This document shows positions 23,821 to 34,243 of a stretch of 64,000 nucleotides of DNA, piece by piece; the first letter of the stretch is position 1; each line of letters starts with the position of its first letter. The notes under the pieces are model-generated. The model worked only from the letters and a program-made list of their open reading frames with translations, did no database searches and had not been told where the DNA came from. Made by a program: the position numbers and the translations under genes. Origin of the DNA: CAIKMD01 sp036501365 (GTDB lineage Bacteria; Pseudomonadota; Alphaproteobacteria; ATCC43930; CGMCC-115725); NCBI GenBank assembly GCA_036501365.1, contig DASYAL010000060.1, positions 196,478 through 260,477 of the forward strand. Reading direction: 5' to 3'.

Positions 23821-26640
23821 TTGAGCACGCTGCGCCACGTCTATCTGATCGACGGCTCGGGCTACATCTTCCGCGCCTATCATGCGCTGCCGCCGTTGAC
23901 CCGCGCCGATGGGACACCGGTTGGTGCGGTGCTCGGCTTTAGCAACATCCTCTTTAAGTTCCTCCAGGATACGGCCGCCGACCACCTCGCCGTGGTGTTC
24001 GACAGCGCGCGCACCACCTTCCGCAATCGCATCTACGACCAGTACAAGGCCCACCGTCCCGATCCGCCCGATGATCTCATCCCGCAATTCAAGCTCGTGC
24101 GCGACGCGACCGACGCGTTCAACGTGTGCCGCATCGAGCGCGCGGATTTCGAGGCCGACGATCTGATCGCGACCTATGCCCGCGAAGCCGAGAAGGCGGG
24201 CGCGACGGTGACCATCGTTTCTTCCGACAAAGACCTGATGCAGCTGATCTCGGATCGCATCTCGATGTGGGATCCGATCAAGCAGAAGCCGATCGGCGCC
24301 GCCGAGGTACGCGAGAAGTTCGGCGTCGGCCCGGAGAAGGTGGTCGAGGTCCAGGCGCTGATCGGCGACAGCGTCGACAACGTGCCGGGCGTCCCGGGCA
24401 TCGGCCCCAAAACCGCGGCAGAGCTCATCATGACCTATGGCGATCTCGAATCGGTTCTCAAGCACGCGCCCGAGATCAAGCAGCCGAAGCGCCGCCAGGC
24501 GTTGATCGATCACGCCGAGAATGCACGGATGTCGAAGAAGCTGGTCGTGCTCGACGACCACGTGCCGCTGCCGGTGCCGATCGAGAAGCTGAGCGTGAAG
24601 CCGCTGGAGCGCGGCAAGATCACCCATTTCCTGCGCGAACAGGGGTTCCGCACGCTGCTCAATCGCGTCGAGAGCAAGCTCGGCAATGCCAGCGCTCCGG
24701 CTGAAGCCGCATCGGCCGCCGAGAAACCGGCCGCGGCGTCGGTTGCCGCGCCGGCGCCTGCCGCCGCTCCGGCCGCGCCGGTCGCCGTCGAGCAGCGCTA
24801 TGAGCTGATCCAGGATTCGGCCGCGCTCGATCAATGGATTGCCGCGGCGCGCGATCAGGGCTTCGTTTCCGTCAGCGCCGAGACCTCGGCGCTCGATCAT
24901 GCCCGTGCCGAGCTGATTGGCGTCGCGCTGGCGCTCGCGCCCGGCCATGCCGGCTACATCCCGCTCGGCCATTACATCGCCGAAGGCCCCGACGCGCTGG
25001 CCCTCGCTGCGCAATCGAAATCGCTGAAGCAGATTCCCGCGCGCGAGGCGCTCGCGAAGCTGAAGCCGCTGCTCGAAGAAGCAGGCGTCTTGAAGATCGG
25101 CCATGACGCCAAATACGACGCTGCGATCTTCGCCCGTCACGACGTCGCGCTCGGGCCGGTCGATTCGAGCCTGCTGATCTCCTTCGTGCTCGATGCCGGG
25201 CTGCACGGCCACGAGCTCGATGAGCTCGTCTCGCTGCGCTTCGGCCACGATACGATCAAATACAAAGACGTCGCCGGGACCGGCAAAAGCCATATTGGCT
25301 TCGCCGCCGTGGCGCTCGAGAAAGCGCGCGACTACGCCGCCGAGAAAGCGGATTACGCGCTACGCCTCCATCGGTTATTGAAGCCGCAGTTGCGCGAGAA
25401 ACGGCTCTTGGGTTTCTACGAGACGATCGAGCGGCCGCTCATCCCGGTCATCGCCGGCATGGAAGCTGCCGGCATCCGCGTCGAACGAGACGAGCTCAGC
25501 CGCTTGAGTCACGATTTCGCGCAGCGCATCGCCGCGCTCGAGGCCGAAATCCATACGCTCGCCGGTCATCCCTTCAACATCGGCTCGCCCAAGCAATTGG
25601 GCGAGGTGTTGTTCGACGAGCTCGCGCTGCCCGGCGGCAAGAAGGGCAAGACCGGCGCCTATGGCACCGATGCCGGCATCCTCGACGAGCTGGCGCTGAC
25701 TCACGAACTACCGGCGCGCGTGCTCGATTGGCGGCAGCTGACGAAGCTCAAGAGCACCTACACCGATACGCTGATCGAGGAGATTAACGCGCGCACCGGC
25801 CGCGTCCACACCGCCTATTCGATGTCGGGCGCCGCGACCGGACGGCTGAGCTCGAACGATCCCAATCTCCAGAATATCCCGATCCGCACCGAGGAGGGCC
25901 GCAAGATTCGCCGCGCCTTCGTCGCCGAACGCGGCCATAAGCTGATCTCGGCCGATTACAGCCAGATCGAGCTGCGGCTCGCCGCGCATGTCGCCGATAT
26001 CGACGCGCTGAAAGACGCGTTCCGCGGCGGCGCCGACATCCATGCGATGACCGCGAGCGAGGTCTTCGGCGTGCCGATGGCGAAGATGGATTCCGAAACG
26101 CGCCGCCGCGCCAAAGCGATCAATTTCGGCATCATCTACGGCATCAGTGCCTTCGGCCTCGGCAATCAGCTCGGCGTGCCGCAAAGCGAGGCCTCGGATT
26201 ACATCAAGCGTTATTTCCAGCGCTTTCCCGGCATCCGCGACTACATGGAGCGGATGAAGCAGTTCGCGCGCGAGCATGGCTACGTCGAAACGATCTTCGG
26301 CCGCCGCGTGCACATTCCCGGCATCAAGGACGCGAACCCGGCCCGGCGCGGCTTCTCGGAGCGCGCGGCGATCAACGCGCCACTGCAAGGCTCGGCGGCC
26401 GATATCATCAAGCGCGCGATGAAGCGCATTCCGCCGGCGCTCGATGCCGCCGGCCTCAAGACGCGGATGCTGCTTCAAGTGCATGACGAGCTCGTCTTCG
26501 AGGCGCCCGACCGCGAGGTCGATGCCGTGAAGAAGCTCGCCAAGGACGTGATGGAAAGCGCCTGCGCGCCGGTCTTGAGCCTATCGGTGCCGCTCGTCGT
26601 CGAGACCGGCGCCGCCGGCAACTGGGACGAGGCGCATTAG
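23821..26640 (+). CDS. polA: DNA polymerase I
   Basis: A 939-residue polymerase. The 5'-3' exonuclease domain is at about 1-290 (YLIDGSGYIFRAYHA, FEADDLIATYA, SSDKDLMQL), an Ala/Pro linker at 295-325, the 3'-5' exonuclease-like domain at 325-515, and the polymerase from about 540 with motif A SADYSQIELRLA, motif B RRRAKAINFGIIYGIS and motif C LLQVHDELVFE. The start is TTG at 23821, chosen because no other start precedes the conserved N-terminus. In the 3'-5' domain the first catalytic Asp is Ser352 (VSAET) and the last is Lys509 (YAAEKAD), so proofreading is probably lost while replication primer removal and repair synthesis remain. Confidence 0.95.
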   Translation: MSTLRHVYLIDGSGYIFRAYHALPPLTRADGTPVGAVLGFSNILFKFLQDTAADHLAVVFDSARTTFRNRIYDQYKAHRPDPPDDLIPQFKLVRDATDAFNVCRIERADFEADDLIATYAREAEKAGATVTIVSSDKDLMQLISDRISMWDPIKQKPIGAAEVREKFGVGPEKVVEVQALIGDSVDNVPGVPGIGPKTAAELIMTYGDLESVLKHAPEIKQPKRRQALIDHAENARMSKKLVVLDDHVPLPVPIEKLSVKPLERGKITHFLREQGFRTLLNRVESKLGNASAPAEAASAAEKPAAASVAAPAPAAAPAAPVAVEQRYELIQDSAALDQWIAAARDQGFVSVSAETSALDHARAELIGVALALAPGHAGYIPLGHYIAEGPDALALAAQSKSLKQIPAREALAKLKPLLEEAGVLKIGHDAKYDAAIFARHDVALGPVDSSLLISFVLDAGLHGHELDELVSLRFGHDTIKYKDVAGTGKSHIGFAAVALEKARDYAAEKADYALRLHRLLKPQLREKRLLGFYETIERPLIPVIAGMEAAGIRVERDELSRLSHDFAQRIAALEAEIHTLAGHPFNIGSPKQLGEVLFDELALPGGKKGKTGAYGTDAGILDELALTHELPARVLDWRQLTKLKSTYTDTLIEEINARTGRVHTAYSMSGAATGRLSSNDPNLQNIPIRTEEGRKIRRAFVAERGHKLISADYSQIELRLAAHVADIDALKDAFRGGADIHAMTASEVFGVPMAKMDSETRRRAKAINFGIIYGISAFGLGNQLGVPQSEASDYIKRYFQRFPGIRDYMERMKQFAREHGYVETIFGRRVHIPGIKDANPARRGFSERAAINAPLQGSAADIIKRAMKRIPPALDAAGLKTRMLLQVHDELVFEAPDREVDAVKKLAKDVMESACAPVLSLSVPLVVETGAAGNWDEAH

Positions 26641-26673
26641 CGCCTCGCCGGTCCGGCCTCTGATTGAGCGGCT

Positions 26674-28487
<1,814 letters not shown>

Positions 28488-28491
<4 letters not shown>

Positions 28492-28568
28492 GCCACGATC
28501 TCCTTCGACACCAGCAGCGACTGTGGGACGATACCGCCGGCTGATCCGGTGACGGCGAAGGCGAGCAC
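28488..28568 (-). CDS. 26-residue leader ORF overlapping pckG
   Basis: GTG at 28568-28566 is preceded by GGAGG (28579-28575) with an ideal 6-base spacing. It opens 26 codons, starting VLAFAVTGSAGG and ending SKEIVA, and stops at TGA 28490-28488, which overlaps the pckG ATG (ATGA). The peptide is hydrophobic. The better Shine-Dalgarno belongs to this frame, so ribosomes may reach pckG by re-initiation; it could be a small protein or a regulatory leader peptide. No similarity recognised. Confidence 0.5.
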
Positions 28569-28690
28569 GGCGAACCTCCAAGATGGTATCGGGCTTTTTC
28601 GATGGTTAACGCGAATCGTTGCCCGGCCACCCAAATTATCGCCGCAGCGTTCAAGGCGCAATGTCCATGCGCCCTATCGCGCGGTATGCG

Positions 28691-29422
28691 CTATTGCGAC
28701 ATTGCGCCGCGTTTGGCCGACTGTGCAAGCGCAACAAAACTTTGCCGCACTGCATCCAAATCGCCCACCGGCGTTGGGAAATCGATACGTGCGACCGTGC
28801 CGCCGCGCCGCAGATCGGCGCCCTCGGGATCGACGCCGGTGAGACGCCAGCCGCTGCCGCTCAGCCCTAACAGCCGTTCGGCATAGAGATCGATCGTCGT
28901 CGCGTGATCGCCGTTCATGTGATCGAGGATGCCGGGCTCGGCGTCGCGCAGCCAGGTGAGGTCATGCGGCTCGCGCAACGCCGCGGCCTCGATCCAATGG
29001 ATGCGCCCGAAACCTGCGACCAGATGCGCGCGCGTGACTTCCATGCGGTAAAGAGCGAAATCCTTGAAGCCGGCATAGAGCGCGCTCGCGGGATGGCGTG
29101 CCACGAAGCGCTTGCGCCGCGTTGGATCGGGATCGGGCCGCAGCCGGCCCACCGCCGTCACCCGCGCGCCAGTCAGCGGGTCGTCCAAGCCCTGCGTGCC
29201 GTCGAACAGCAGCGAGGCGCGCGGATCGCGCGCGAGGTTCTTGGTATGCTCGGCCAGGGTCGAGATGAACAACAGCGGGCTGGCGTCGAGATCGGCTGCG
29301 ACCAGGACGAGAGACGCGTAGGGCCAGCCCTCCACGCCGAGCGCCGTTGCCAAGGCCGCCCGGTCGAGGGCGCGCATGAGCCGCCGGGCGGTCGCCGCCG
29401 GGGCTGCGTCAGGCGTTGTCAT
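28691..29422 (-). CDS. HugZ-like heme utilisation / pyridoxamine-phosphate-oxidase-fold protein
   Basis: A 243-residue two-domain protein: an N-terminal split barrel (about 10-160, with ALGVEGWPYASLVLVA, SLLFDGTQG and FGRIHWIEA) and a C-terminal DUF2470-like domain (about 170-240) with ILDHMNGDHATTIDLYAERL, the His-rich element characteristic of HugZ. HugZ proteins bind heme and degrade it to release iron. Here the gene sits between pckG and chvI, not with heme transporters, so an alternative flavin- or heme-binding role is possible. Confidence 0.82.
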   Translation of the reverse strand: MTTPDAAPAATARRLMRALDRAALATALGVEGWPYASLVLVAADLDASPLLFISTLAEHTKNLARDPRASLLFDGTQGLDDPLTGARVTAVGRLRPDPDPTRRKRFVARHPASALYAGFKDFALYRMEVTRAHLVAGFGRIHWIEAAALREPHDLTWLRDAEPGILDHMNGDHATTIDLYAERLLGLSGSGWRLTGVDPEGADLRRGGTVARIDFPTPVGDLDAVRQSFVALAQSAKRGAMSQ

Positions 29423-29577
29423 CGCTTCGATCCTGGTCCCTGAAGCGGTTCAAGGGAAGCGTCTAAATCGCTGGTAATCTTGGTTGACGAAGACAAATTA
29501 GAACCCCCCTGTTGCCTTAAAGCCGCCACACTGCGGCGCAAGGGTTCCGCCTTGGGCCGACTATGAGGGAACATTCG

Positions 29578-30273
29578 ATGGCCAACACGATCGCCCTGGT
29601 CGATGACGACAGGAACATTCTCACGTCGGTGGCGATGGCGCTCGAGGCCGAGGGCTTCACCGTGCGCAGCTATACCGACGGGGCCGAGGCGCTCAAAGGG
29701 CTAACGACGCAACCTGCCGATCTCGCCATCCTCGACATCAAGATGCCGCGGATGGATGGCATGGAATTGCTCGGCCATCTGCGCAAGGACAGCGCGATGC
29801 CAGTGATTTTCCTCACCTCGAAGGACGATGAGGTCGACGAGGTGCTGGGGCTGCGCATGGGCGCCGACGATTACATCAAGAAACCATTCTCGCAGCGGCT
29901 TCTCGTCGAGCGCATCCGCGCGTTGCTGCGGCGCGGCGAACTCGCACAAGGCACCGGCGCCGAGGCCGAGCCGGCGATCCAGCGCGGCGAGCTGCGGCTC
30001 GATCCGGCACGGCATCAATGCACCTGGAAGGGCGAGAACGTCGATCTCACGGTGACCGAGTTTCTGTTGCTCAAATCGCTGGCGCTTCGACCCGGCCATG
30101 TGAAAAGCCGCGATCAGTTGATGGACGGCGCCTATGGCGAGCATATTTATGTGGATGATCGCACCATCGATAGTCACGTGAAACGTCTGCGCAAAAAGTT
30201 TAAGGTGGTGGACCTGGATTTTGCGCAGATCGAGACGCTCTACGGGGTTGGATACCGCTACCGCGACACCTGA
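29578..30273 (+). CDS. chvI: Two-component response regulator ChvI
   Basis: A 231-residue OmpR-type regulator. Receiver domain: ALVDDD acidic pocket, phospho-acceptor D53 in LAILDIKMPRMDG, and Lys in DDYIKKPF. DNA-binding winged helix: VDLTVTEFLLLKSLALRPG to VDDRTIDSHVKRLRKKF and LYGVGYRY. The ATG at 29578 has GAGGGAA correctly spaced; an in-frame ATG 15 bases upstream is less likely. With ChvG it senses acidity/envelope stress in alphaproteobacteria and controls exopolysaccharide and host-associated genes. It is divergent from hugZ. Confidence 0.94.
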   Translation: MANTIALVDDDRNILTSVAMALEAEGFTVRSYTDGAEALKGLTTQPADLAILDIKMPRMDGMELLGHLRKDSAMPVIFLTSKDDEVDEVLGLRMGADDYIKKPFSQRLLVERIRALLRRGELAQGTGAEAEPAIQRGELRLDPARHQCTWKGENVDLTVTEFLLLKSLALRPGHVKSRDQLMDGAYGEHIYVDDRTIDSHVKRLRKKFKVVDLDFAQIETLYGVGYRYRDT

Positions 30274-30298
30274 CCGTTCCTCCGCCGCGGCCTCGACC

Positions 30299-31984
30299 AT
30301 GGATGTGTCGCCGCGTCAGACCGAGGAAGCATTGGCCGCACGACCGGCGCCCTGGGCGCGGGGCCGCTATCGCCTGTCGCCGCTCACGCTGCGCATCCTC
30401 GCCATCAACGTTGTCGCCTTGGCGCTGCTTGGGGGCGGCTTCTTCTATCTCGGCGAATACCAGCAAAAGCTCGTCGCGACGCAGATCGCGGGTCTCGAGA
30501 CGCAAGGCCAGATCTTTGCCGCGGCGCTGGGCGAGGGCGCGGTGCAGAACCGGCTCGACGGCGCCCCCGAGGCGCTCGCGCCTGGCCTGTCGCGCGAGAT
30601 GATGCGGCGCCTGGTCGAGCCGACTCATATCCGCGCCCGGCTCTTCGATACGCAAGGCGTGCAGATCGCCGACAGCCGGTCGCTTGGCGCATCGCGCGAA
30701 ACGATCCAGGTCGAGGAGCTGCCGCCGCCCGAGCGTAGCAACGTCATCCTGCGCCTCGCGGACCGCTTCTACGAGAATGTGATGGCGCGCATCGCCTGGA
30801 GCGGCAATTACCTGCCCTATGTCGAGTCTGCCGCCCCCACGGCGGCGGACTATCCCGAGGTCGGGCACGCTTTCCAGGGCGAGATTGCGAGCGCAGTGCA
30901 GCGCACGGCCGAGGGCGGACTCGTAATGAGCGCCGCGGTGCCGGTGCAGTATTACAAGCAGGTGCTCGGCGTCGTGCTGTTGTCCTCGGGTAGCAGCGAG
31001 ATCGAGCAGGCGGTTCGCGCCGTCCGCCTCTCGATCGTCGAGCTGTTCTTGTTGGCGCTGGTCGTGACGATCCTGCTGTCGATCTTCCTCGCCGGCACGA
31101 TCGTGCGGCCGCTGCGCCAACTCGCCGCCGCGGCCGAGCAGGTGCGCCGCGGCGCGACTCAATCGCCCATCATCCCCGATTTCGCCATGCGGCGAGACGA
31201 GATCGGCGATCTCTCGATCGCGCTCCGCGAGATGACCGAGACCATCCGCCGGCGCATGAACGCGATCGAGCATTTCGCCGCCGATGTCGCGCATGAGTTG
31301 AAGAATCCGCTGACCTCGCTGCGCAGCGCCGTCGAGACCGCGCTGCGCGTCGACGATGTGGAGAAGCAGAAGCGGCTGCTGATGCTCGTGCTCGAGGATG
31401 CGAAGCGGCTCGACCGGCTCGTCACCGATATCTCCGATGCGTCGCGGCTCGACGCCGAGATGTCGCGCGACCTGCACTCGCGGGTGCCGCTCGGCCCGAT
31501 GCTCGGGACGCTGGTCGCGGTCTATCGCGAGGCAGGGGGGCCCGGTTCGCCGTTGATCACGCTCGATCTTCCGGATGGTGCGGGGGCCGAGGCCGCTATC
31601 AACACGCGCGGCAACGAAGAACGGCTGGTGCGCGTGTTCCGCAATCTCCTCGATAACGCGATCTCGTTCAGCCCGCCGGGCGGCACCATCGCCGTTCGCT
31701 TGCGCCGCGCCGGCGATATGATCCGAATCGCGGTCGAGGATGACGGTCCCGGCATTCCCGAAGGCAAGCTCGGCGCGATTTTCGAGCGCTTCTACAGCGA
31801 GCGGCCCGCGGGCGAGGATTTTGGCACCCATTCCGGCCTCGGCCTCGCGATCTCGAAGCAGATCATCGAAGCTCATCGCGGCACCATCCGGGCCGAGAAC
31901 CGCCTCGATCGCGACAACCGGCTGCACGGCGCGCGTTTCATGGTCGATCTGCCTGCCGATTCCGGCGCTGCGGCGCGCCTCTAG
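30299..31984 (+). CDS. chvG: Sensor histidine kinase ChvG (ExoS)
   Basis: A 561-residue membrane kinase with transmembrane helices at about 31-52 and 241-265, a periplasmic sensor between, HAMP at about 266-320, HisKA with phospho-acceptor H332 in ADVAHELKNPLTSL, and a HATPase with NLLDNAISFSPPGG, DDGPGIPEGKLG and SGLGLAISKQIIEAH. The start ATG 30299 lies 25 bases after the chvI stop; upstream TTG starts inside the end of chvI are possible. Partner of ChvI. A hairpin at 32001-32026 lies between it and hprK. Confidence 0.93.
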   Translation: MDVSPRQTEEALAARPAPWARGRYRLSPLTLRILAINVVALALLGGGFFYLGEYQQKLVATQIAGLETQGQIFAAALGEGAVQNRLDGAPEALAPGLSREMMRRLVEPTHIRARLFDTQGVQIADSRSLGASRETIQVEELPPPERSNVILRLADRFYENVMARIAWSGNYLPYVESAAPTAADYPEVGHAFQGEIASAVQRTAEGGLVMSAAVPVQYYKQVLGVVLLSSGSSEIEQAVRAVRLSIVELFLLALVVTILLSIFLAGTIVRPLRQLAAAAEQVRRGATQSPIIPDFAMRRDEIGDLSIALREMTETIRRRMNAIEHFAADVAHELKNPLTSLRSAVETALRVDDVEKQKRLLMLVLEDAKRLDRLVTDISDASRLDAEMSRDLHSRVPLGPMLGTLVAVYREAGGPGSPLITLDLPDGAGAEAAINTRGNEERLVRVFRNLLDNAISFSPPGGTIAVRLRRAGDMIRIAVEDDGPGIPEGKLGAIFERFYSERPAGEDFGTHSGLGLAISKQIIEAHRGTIRAENRLDRDNRLHGARFMVDLPADSGAAARL

Positions 31985-32000
31985 GCGCGCTTCCGTGCAA

Positions 32001-32026
32001 AGCAAAAGCTCCGGCGAAGCTTTGCT
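32001..32026 (+). other. Hairpin between chvG and hprK
   Basis: AGCAAAAGCT (32001-32010) pairs with AGCTTTGCT (32018-32026) with one bulged base, 16 bases after the chvG stop. There is no U-tract, so it could be a processing or attenuation site rather than a terminator. The following AT-richer sequence (32040-32120) likely holds a promoter for hprK, but no clear -35/-10 pair stands out. Confidence 0.35.
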
Positions 32027-32145
32027 AGATGTAGTGGGCGGCTAGGCCGATAATCGCAACTAATTGACGGATTGTCACAATTGCGCAAAGTTGCAGTGCC
32101 AAATCGATTGACTTTGAGCAAAGAGCAGCGCACCTAGAGCGCCGC

Positions 32146-32598
32146 ATGATCCGAGTCCATGGCACGGCGATTGCGCTGGGGAGCGAAGGCATCCTGCTCC
32201 GGGGTCCGTCGGGCGCGGGCAAATCGGATCTTGCATTGCGATTGATCGACCAAGGTGCACGCCTCGTGGCGGACGACCAGACCGAGCTTCGGCGCGAGGG
32301 CAACGAGATCACGATGAGCGCGCCGGCAACCATCGCCGGTCAGATCGAAGTGCGCGGCCTCGGCATCATGGCGGTGTCGAGCGTCGCCGCCGCGCCGCTG
32401 CGGCTCGTCGTCGATCTGATGCCGGCCGATGAGATCGAACGCTTGCCGTTGCCGCACGCCTGCGACCTGCTCGGCTGCGCCGTGCCGGTGGTGGCGCTGG
32501 CGCCGTTCGAGGCTTCCGCGCCGGCAAAGCTCCGGCTCGCGCTTCAGACGATCGCGCGCCGGGCCGGCGTCGCGATGCCGGCCGCGATCCCATCATGA
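32146..32598 (+). CDS. hprK: HPr kinase/phosphorylase, short alphaproteobacterial form
   Basis: A 150-residue protein equal to the C-terminal catalytic half of HprK: Walker A RGPSGAGKSDLALRL, DDQTEL (metal/base region), and IEVRGLGIMAV, the family signature. It phosphorylates or dephosphorylates a Ser of HPr. The short form without the N-terminal domain is normal in alphaproteobacteria. Its TGA overlaps the rapZ ATG by 4 bases. Shine-Dalgarno is weak. Confidence 0.93.
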   Translation: MIRVHGTAIALGSEGILLRGPSGAGKSDLALRLIDQGARLVADDQTELRREGNEITMSAPATIAGQIEVRGLGIMAVSSVAAAPLRLVVDLMPADEIERLPLPHACDLLGCAVPVVALAPFEASAPAKLRLALQTIARRAGVAMPAAIPS

Positions 32599-33524
32599 CC
32601 GATACGCCGCAAGCGGGCGGCAAGCTGATCGTCGTCACCGGCATGTCCGGCGCCGGCCGCTCGACCGCGCTCAAGGTGTTCGAGGATATGGGCTACGAGG
32701 CGGTCGACAATCTGCCGCTGTCGCTACTGCCCAATCTCGTCGGGCCGAGCGGCCGGCTGCTGGCGCTCGGCGTCGACGTGCGCACGCGCGATTTCGCGGT
32801 GCCGGCCTTGATCGCGACGCTCGACAGCCTCGCGACCGGACGCGATCTCGATCTGAAGATCGTGTTCCTCGATTGTGACGACGACCGGCTGGAGCGCCGC
32901 TACACCGAGACGCGCCGCCGCCACCCGCTCGCTACCGAGCGCCCGGTGGCCGACGGGATAAGACTGGAGCGCGAGCGCGTGCGTCCGCTGCACGATCGCG
33001 CCGATTTGGTAATCGACACTTCGCTGCTGACGCCGGCCGATCTGAAGCGTGTGCTGCATGGCCATTTCCGTCTCACCGCTGAGCTGGGCTTGAGCGTCTT
33101 CGTCACGTCCTTCTCCTATCGCCAAGGCCTGCCGCGCGACGCCGATCTGGTGCTCGACGTGCGCTTCTTGCGCAATCCGCATTACGTCGCCGCGCTGAAG
33201 CCGATGACCGGCAAGGATCGCGCGGTCGGCGACTACATTGCCGCCGATCCGGATTTCCCCGCCTTCCTCGATCAGCTCTCAGCCTGGCTCAAGCCGCTGC
33301 TGCCGCGCTACGAGAGCGAGGGCAAAAGCTATCTTACCATCGCGATCGGCTGCACCGGCGGCCGGCATCGCTCGGTCTACGTCGCCGAGCGGCTCGCCGC
33401 CTGGCTGCGCCGCGAGGGCCGCAGCGTCGCAGTCGCGCATCGCGATTTGGGGATCAGTGTTTTATCGGAAACCACCACGGCCGCAGCCGATCTCGGCGAA
33501 GCCGCAGTAAAGGACTTCGCATGA
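32595..33524 (+). CDS. rapZ: RNase adapter protein RapZ (YvcJ family ATPase)
   Basis: A 309-residue P-loop protein: VTGMSGAGRSTALKVFEDMG (Arg in place of Walker A Lys, as in several alphaproteobacterial members), AVDNLPL, FLDCDDDRLERRYTETRRRHPL, and the C-terminal FLRNPHYVAALKPMTGKD and IGCTGGRHRSV signatures. In E. coli RapZ guides RNase E to the GlmZ sRNA to control amino-sugar synthesis; in alphaproteobacteria it is part of the PTS-linked cluster and its RNA target is unknown. Overlaps hprK and the EIIA gene by 4 bases on each side. Confidence 0.93.
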   Translation: MTDTPQAGGKLIVVTGMSGAGRSTALKVFEDMGYEAVDNLPLSLLPNLVGPSGRLLALGVDVRTRDFAVPALIATLDSLATGRDLDLKIVFLDCDDDRLERRYTETRRRHPLATERPVADGIRLERERVRPLHDRADLVIDTSLLTPADLKRVLHGHFRLTAELGLSVFVTSFSYRQGLPRDADLVLDVRFLRNPHYVAALKPMTGKDRAVGDYIAADPDFPAFLDQLSAWLKPLLPRYESEGKSYLTIAIGCTGGRHRSVYVAERLAAWLRREGRSVAVAHRDLGISVLSETTTAAADLGEAAVKDFA

Positions 33525-33925
33525 TTGGAATGGTTCTTGTCACCCATGGCAGGCTTGCCGCGGAATTCATCGCCGCGCTCGAGCATGTCGTCGGGCCGCA
33601 ATCCCATATCGCGGCGGTCTGCATCGGGCCGGAAGACGATATGGAGCGACGGCGCCAGGACATCTTGCACGCGATCGCCGAGGTCGATGCCGGCAAGGGT
33701 GTCGTGTTGTTGACCGACATGTTCGGCGGCACGCCCTCCAATCTCGCGATCTCGGTGATGGACAAGGCCAAGGTCGAGGTGATCGCCGGGATCAACCTGC
33801 CGATGCTGATCAAGCTCGCGAGCCTGCGCGAGAGCGAAAGCCTCGCCGCCGCGGTGCGCGGCGCGCAGGAGGCGGGGCGCAAATACATCAACGTCGCCTC
33901 GCAATTGCTGGCCGAGGCGCGGTGA
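33521..33925 (+). CDS. PTS EIIA component, mannose type
   Basis: A 134-residue EIIA-Man-type protein with the phospho-acceptor H9 in MVLVTHGRLA and the LLTDMFGGTPSNLA motif. No EIIB, EIIC or EIID is nearby, so it is a regulatory phospho-carrier, not a sugar importer. Starts within the rapZ stop (ATGA) and ends within the HPr start (GTGA), so the four genes hprK-rapZ-EIIA-HPr form a continuous coupled chain. Confidence 0.92.
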   Translation: MIGMVLVTHGRLAAEFIAALEHVVGPQSHIAAVCIGPEDDMERRRQDILHAIAEVDAGKGVVLLTDMFGGTPSNLAISVMDKAKVEVIAGINLPMLIKLASLRESESLAAAVRGAQEAGRKYINVASQLLAEAR

Positions 33926-34239
33926 GCGATGGCGCGCCCCCATCGGACGAGGGGGCGCCCGACGCCAACGGGCCTATCCGCCGCAAGGCGGTAATCTGCA
34001 ATCGCCGCGGTCTTCACGCGCGCGCCGCCGCGAAATTCGTTAAGCTCGTTTTCGAGTTCGATGCCGAGGTAACGGTGGCGAAAGGGGAGAACACGGTGTC
34101 GGGACGATCGATCATGGGCCTGATGATGCTGGCAGCGGGGCCGGGCGCCGAGCTCGATCTCTCCGCGACGGGCCCCGATGCCGAACGCGCGCTCGACGCC
34201 TTGACGGCGCTGGTCACCGGCGGCTTCGACGAGTCCTGA
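33922..34239 (+). CDS. ptsH: PTS phosphocarrier protein HPr
   Basis: A 105-residue HPr with a ~16-residue N-terminal extension. Catalytic His32 is in CNRRGLHARAAAKFV, and the regulatory Ser63 in VSGRSIMGLMML is the site for HprK. Start is GTG 33922, overlapping the EIIA stop. HPr links EI to EIIA and lets HprK adjust flux by Ser phosphorylation, coupling carbon and energy state to ChvG/I and other regulators in related bacteria. Confidence 0.94.
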   Translation: MSDGAPPSDEGAPDANGPIRRKAVICNRRGLHARAAAKFVKLVFEFDAEVTVAKGENTVSGRSIMGLMMLAAGPGAELDLSATGPDAERALDALTALVTGGFDES

Positions 34240-34243
34240 CCCG

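Noticed and set aside
32146..32598. Short HprK as a truncated gene
   Set aside because: Alphaproteobacterial HprK normally consists of only the C-terminal catalytic domain.
32625..32665. Arg replacing Lys in the RapZ Walker A (GAGRST) as a sign of inactivation
   Set aside because: I recall the same substitution in other alphaproteobacterial RapZ proteins, and all other motifs are intact, so it is likely a lineage feature.
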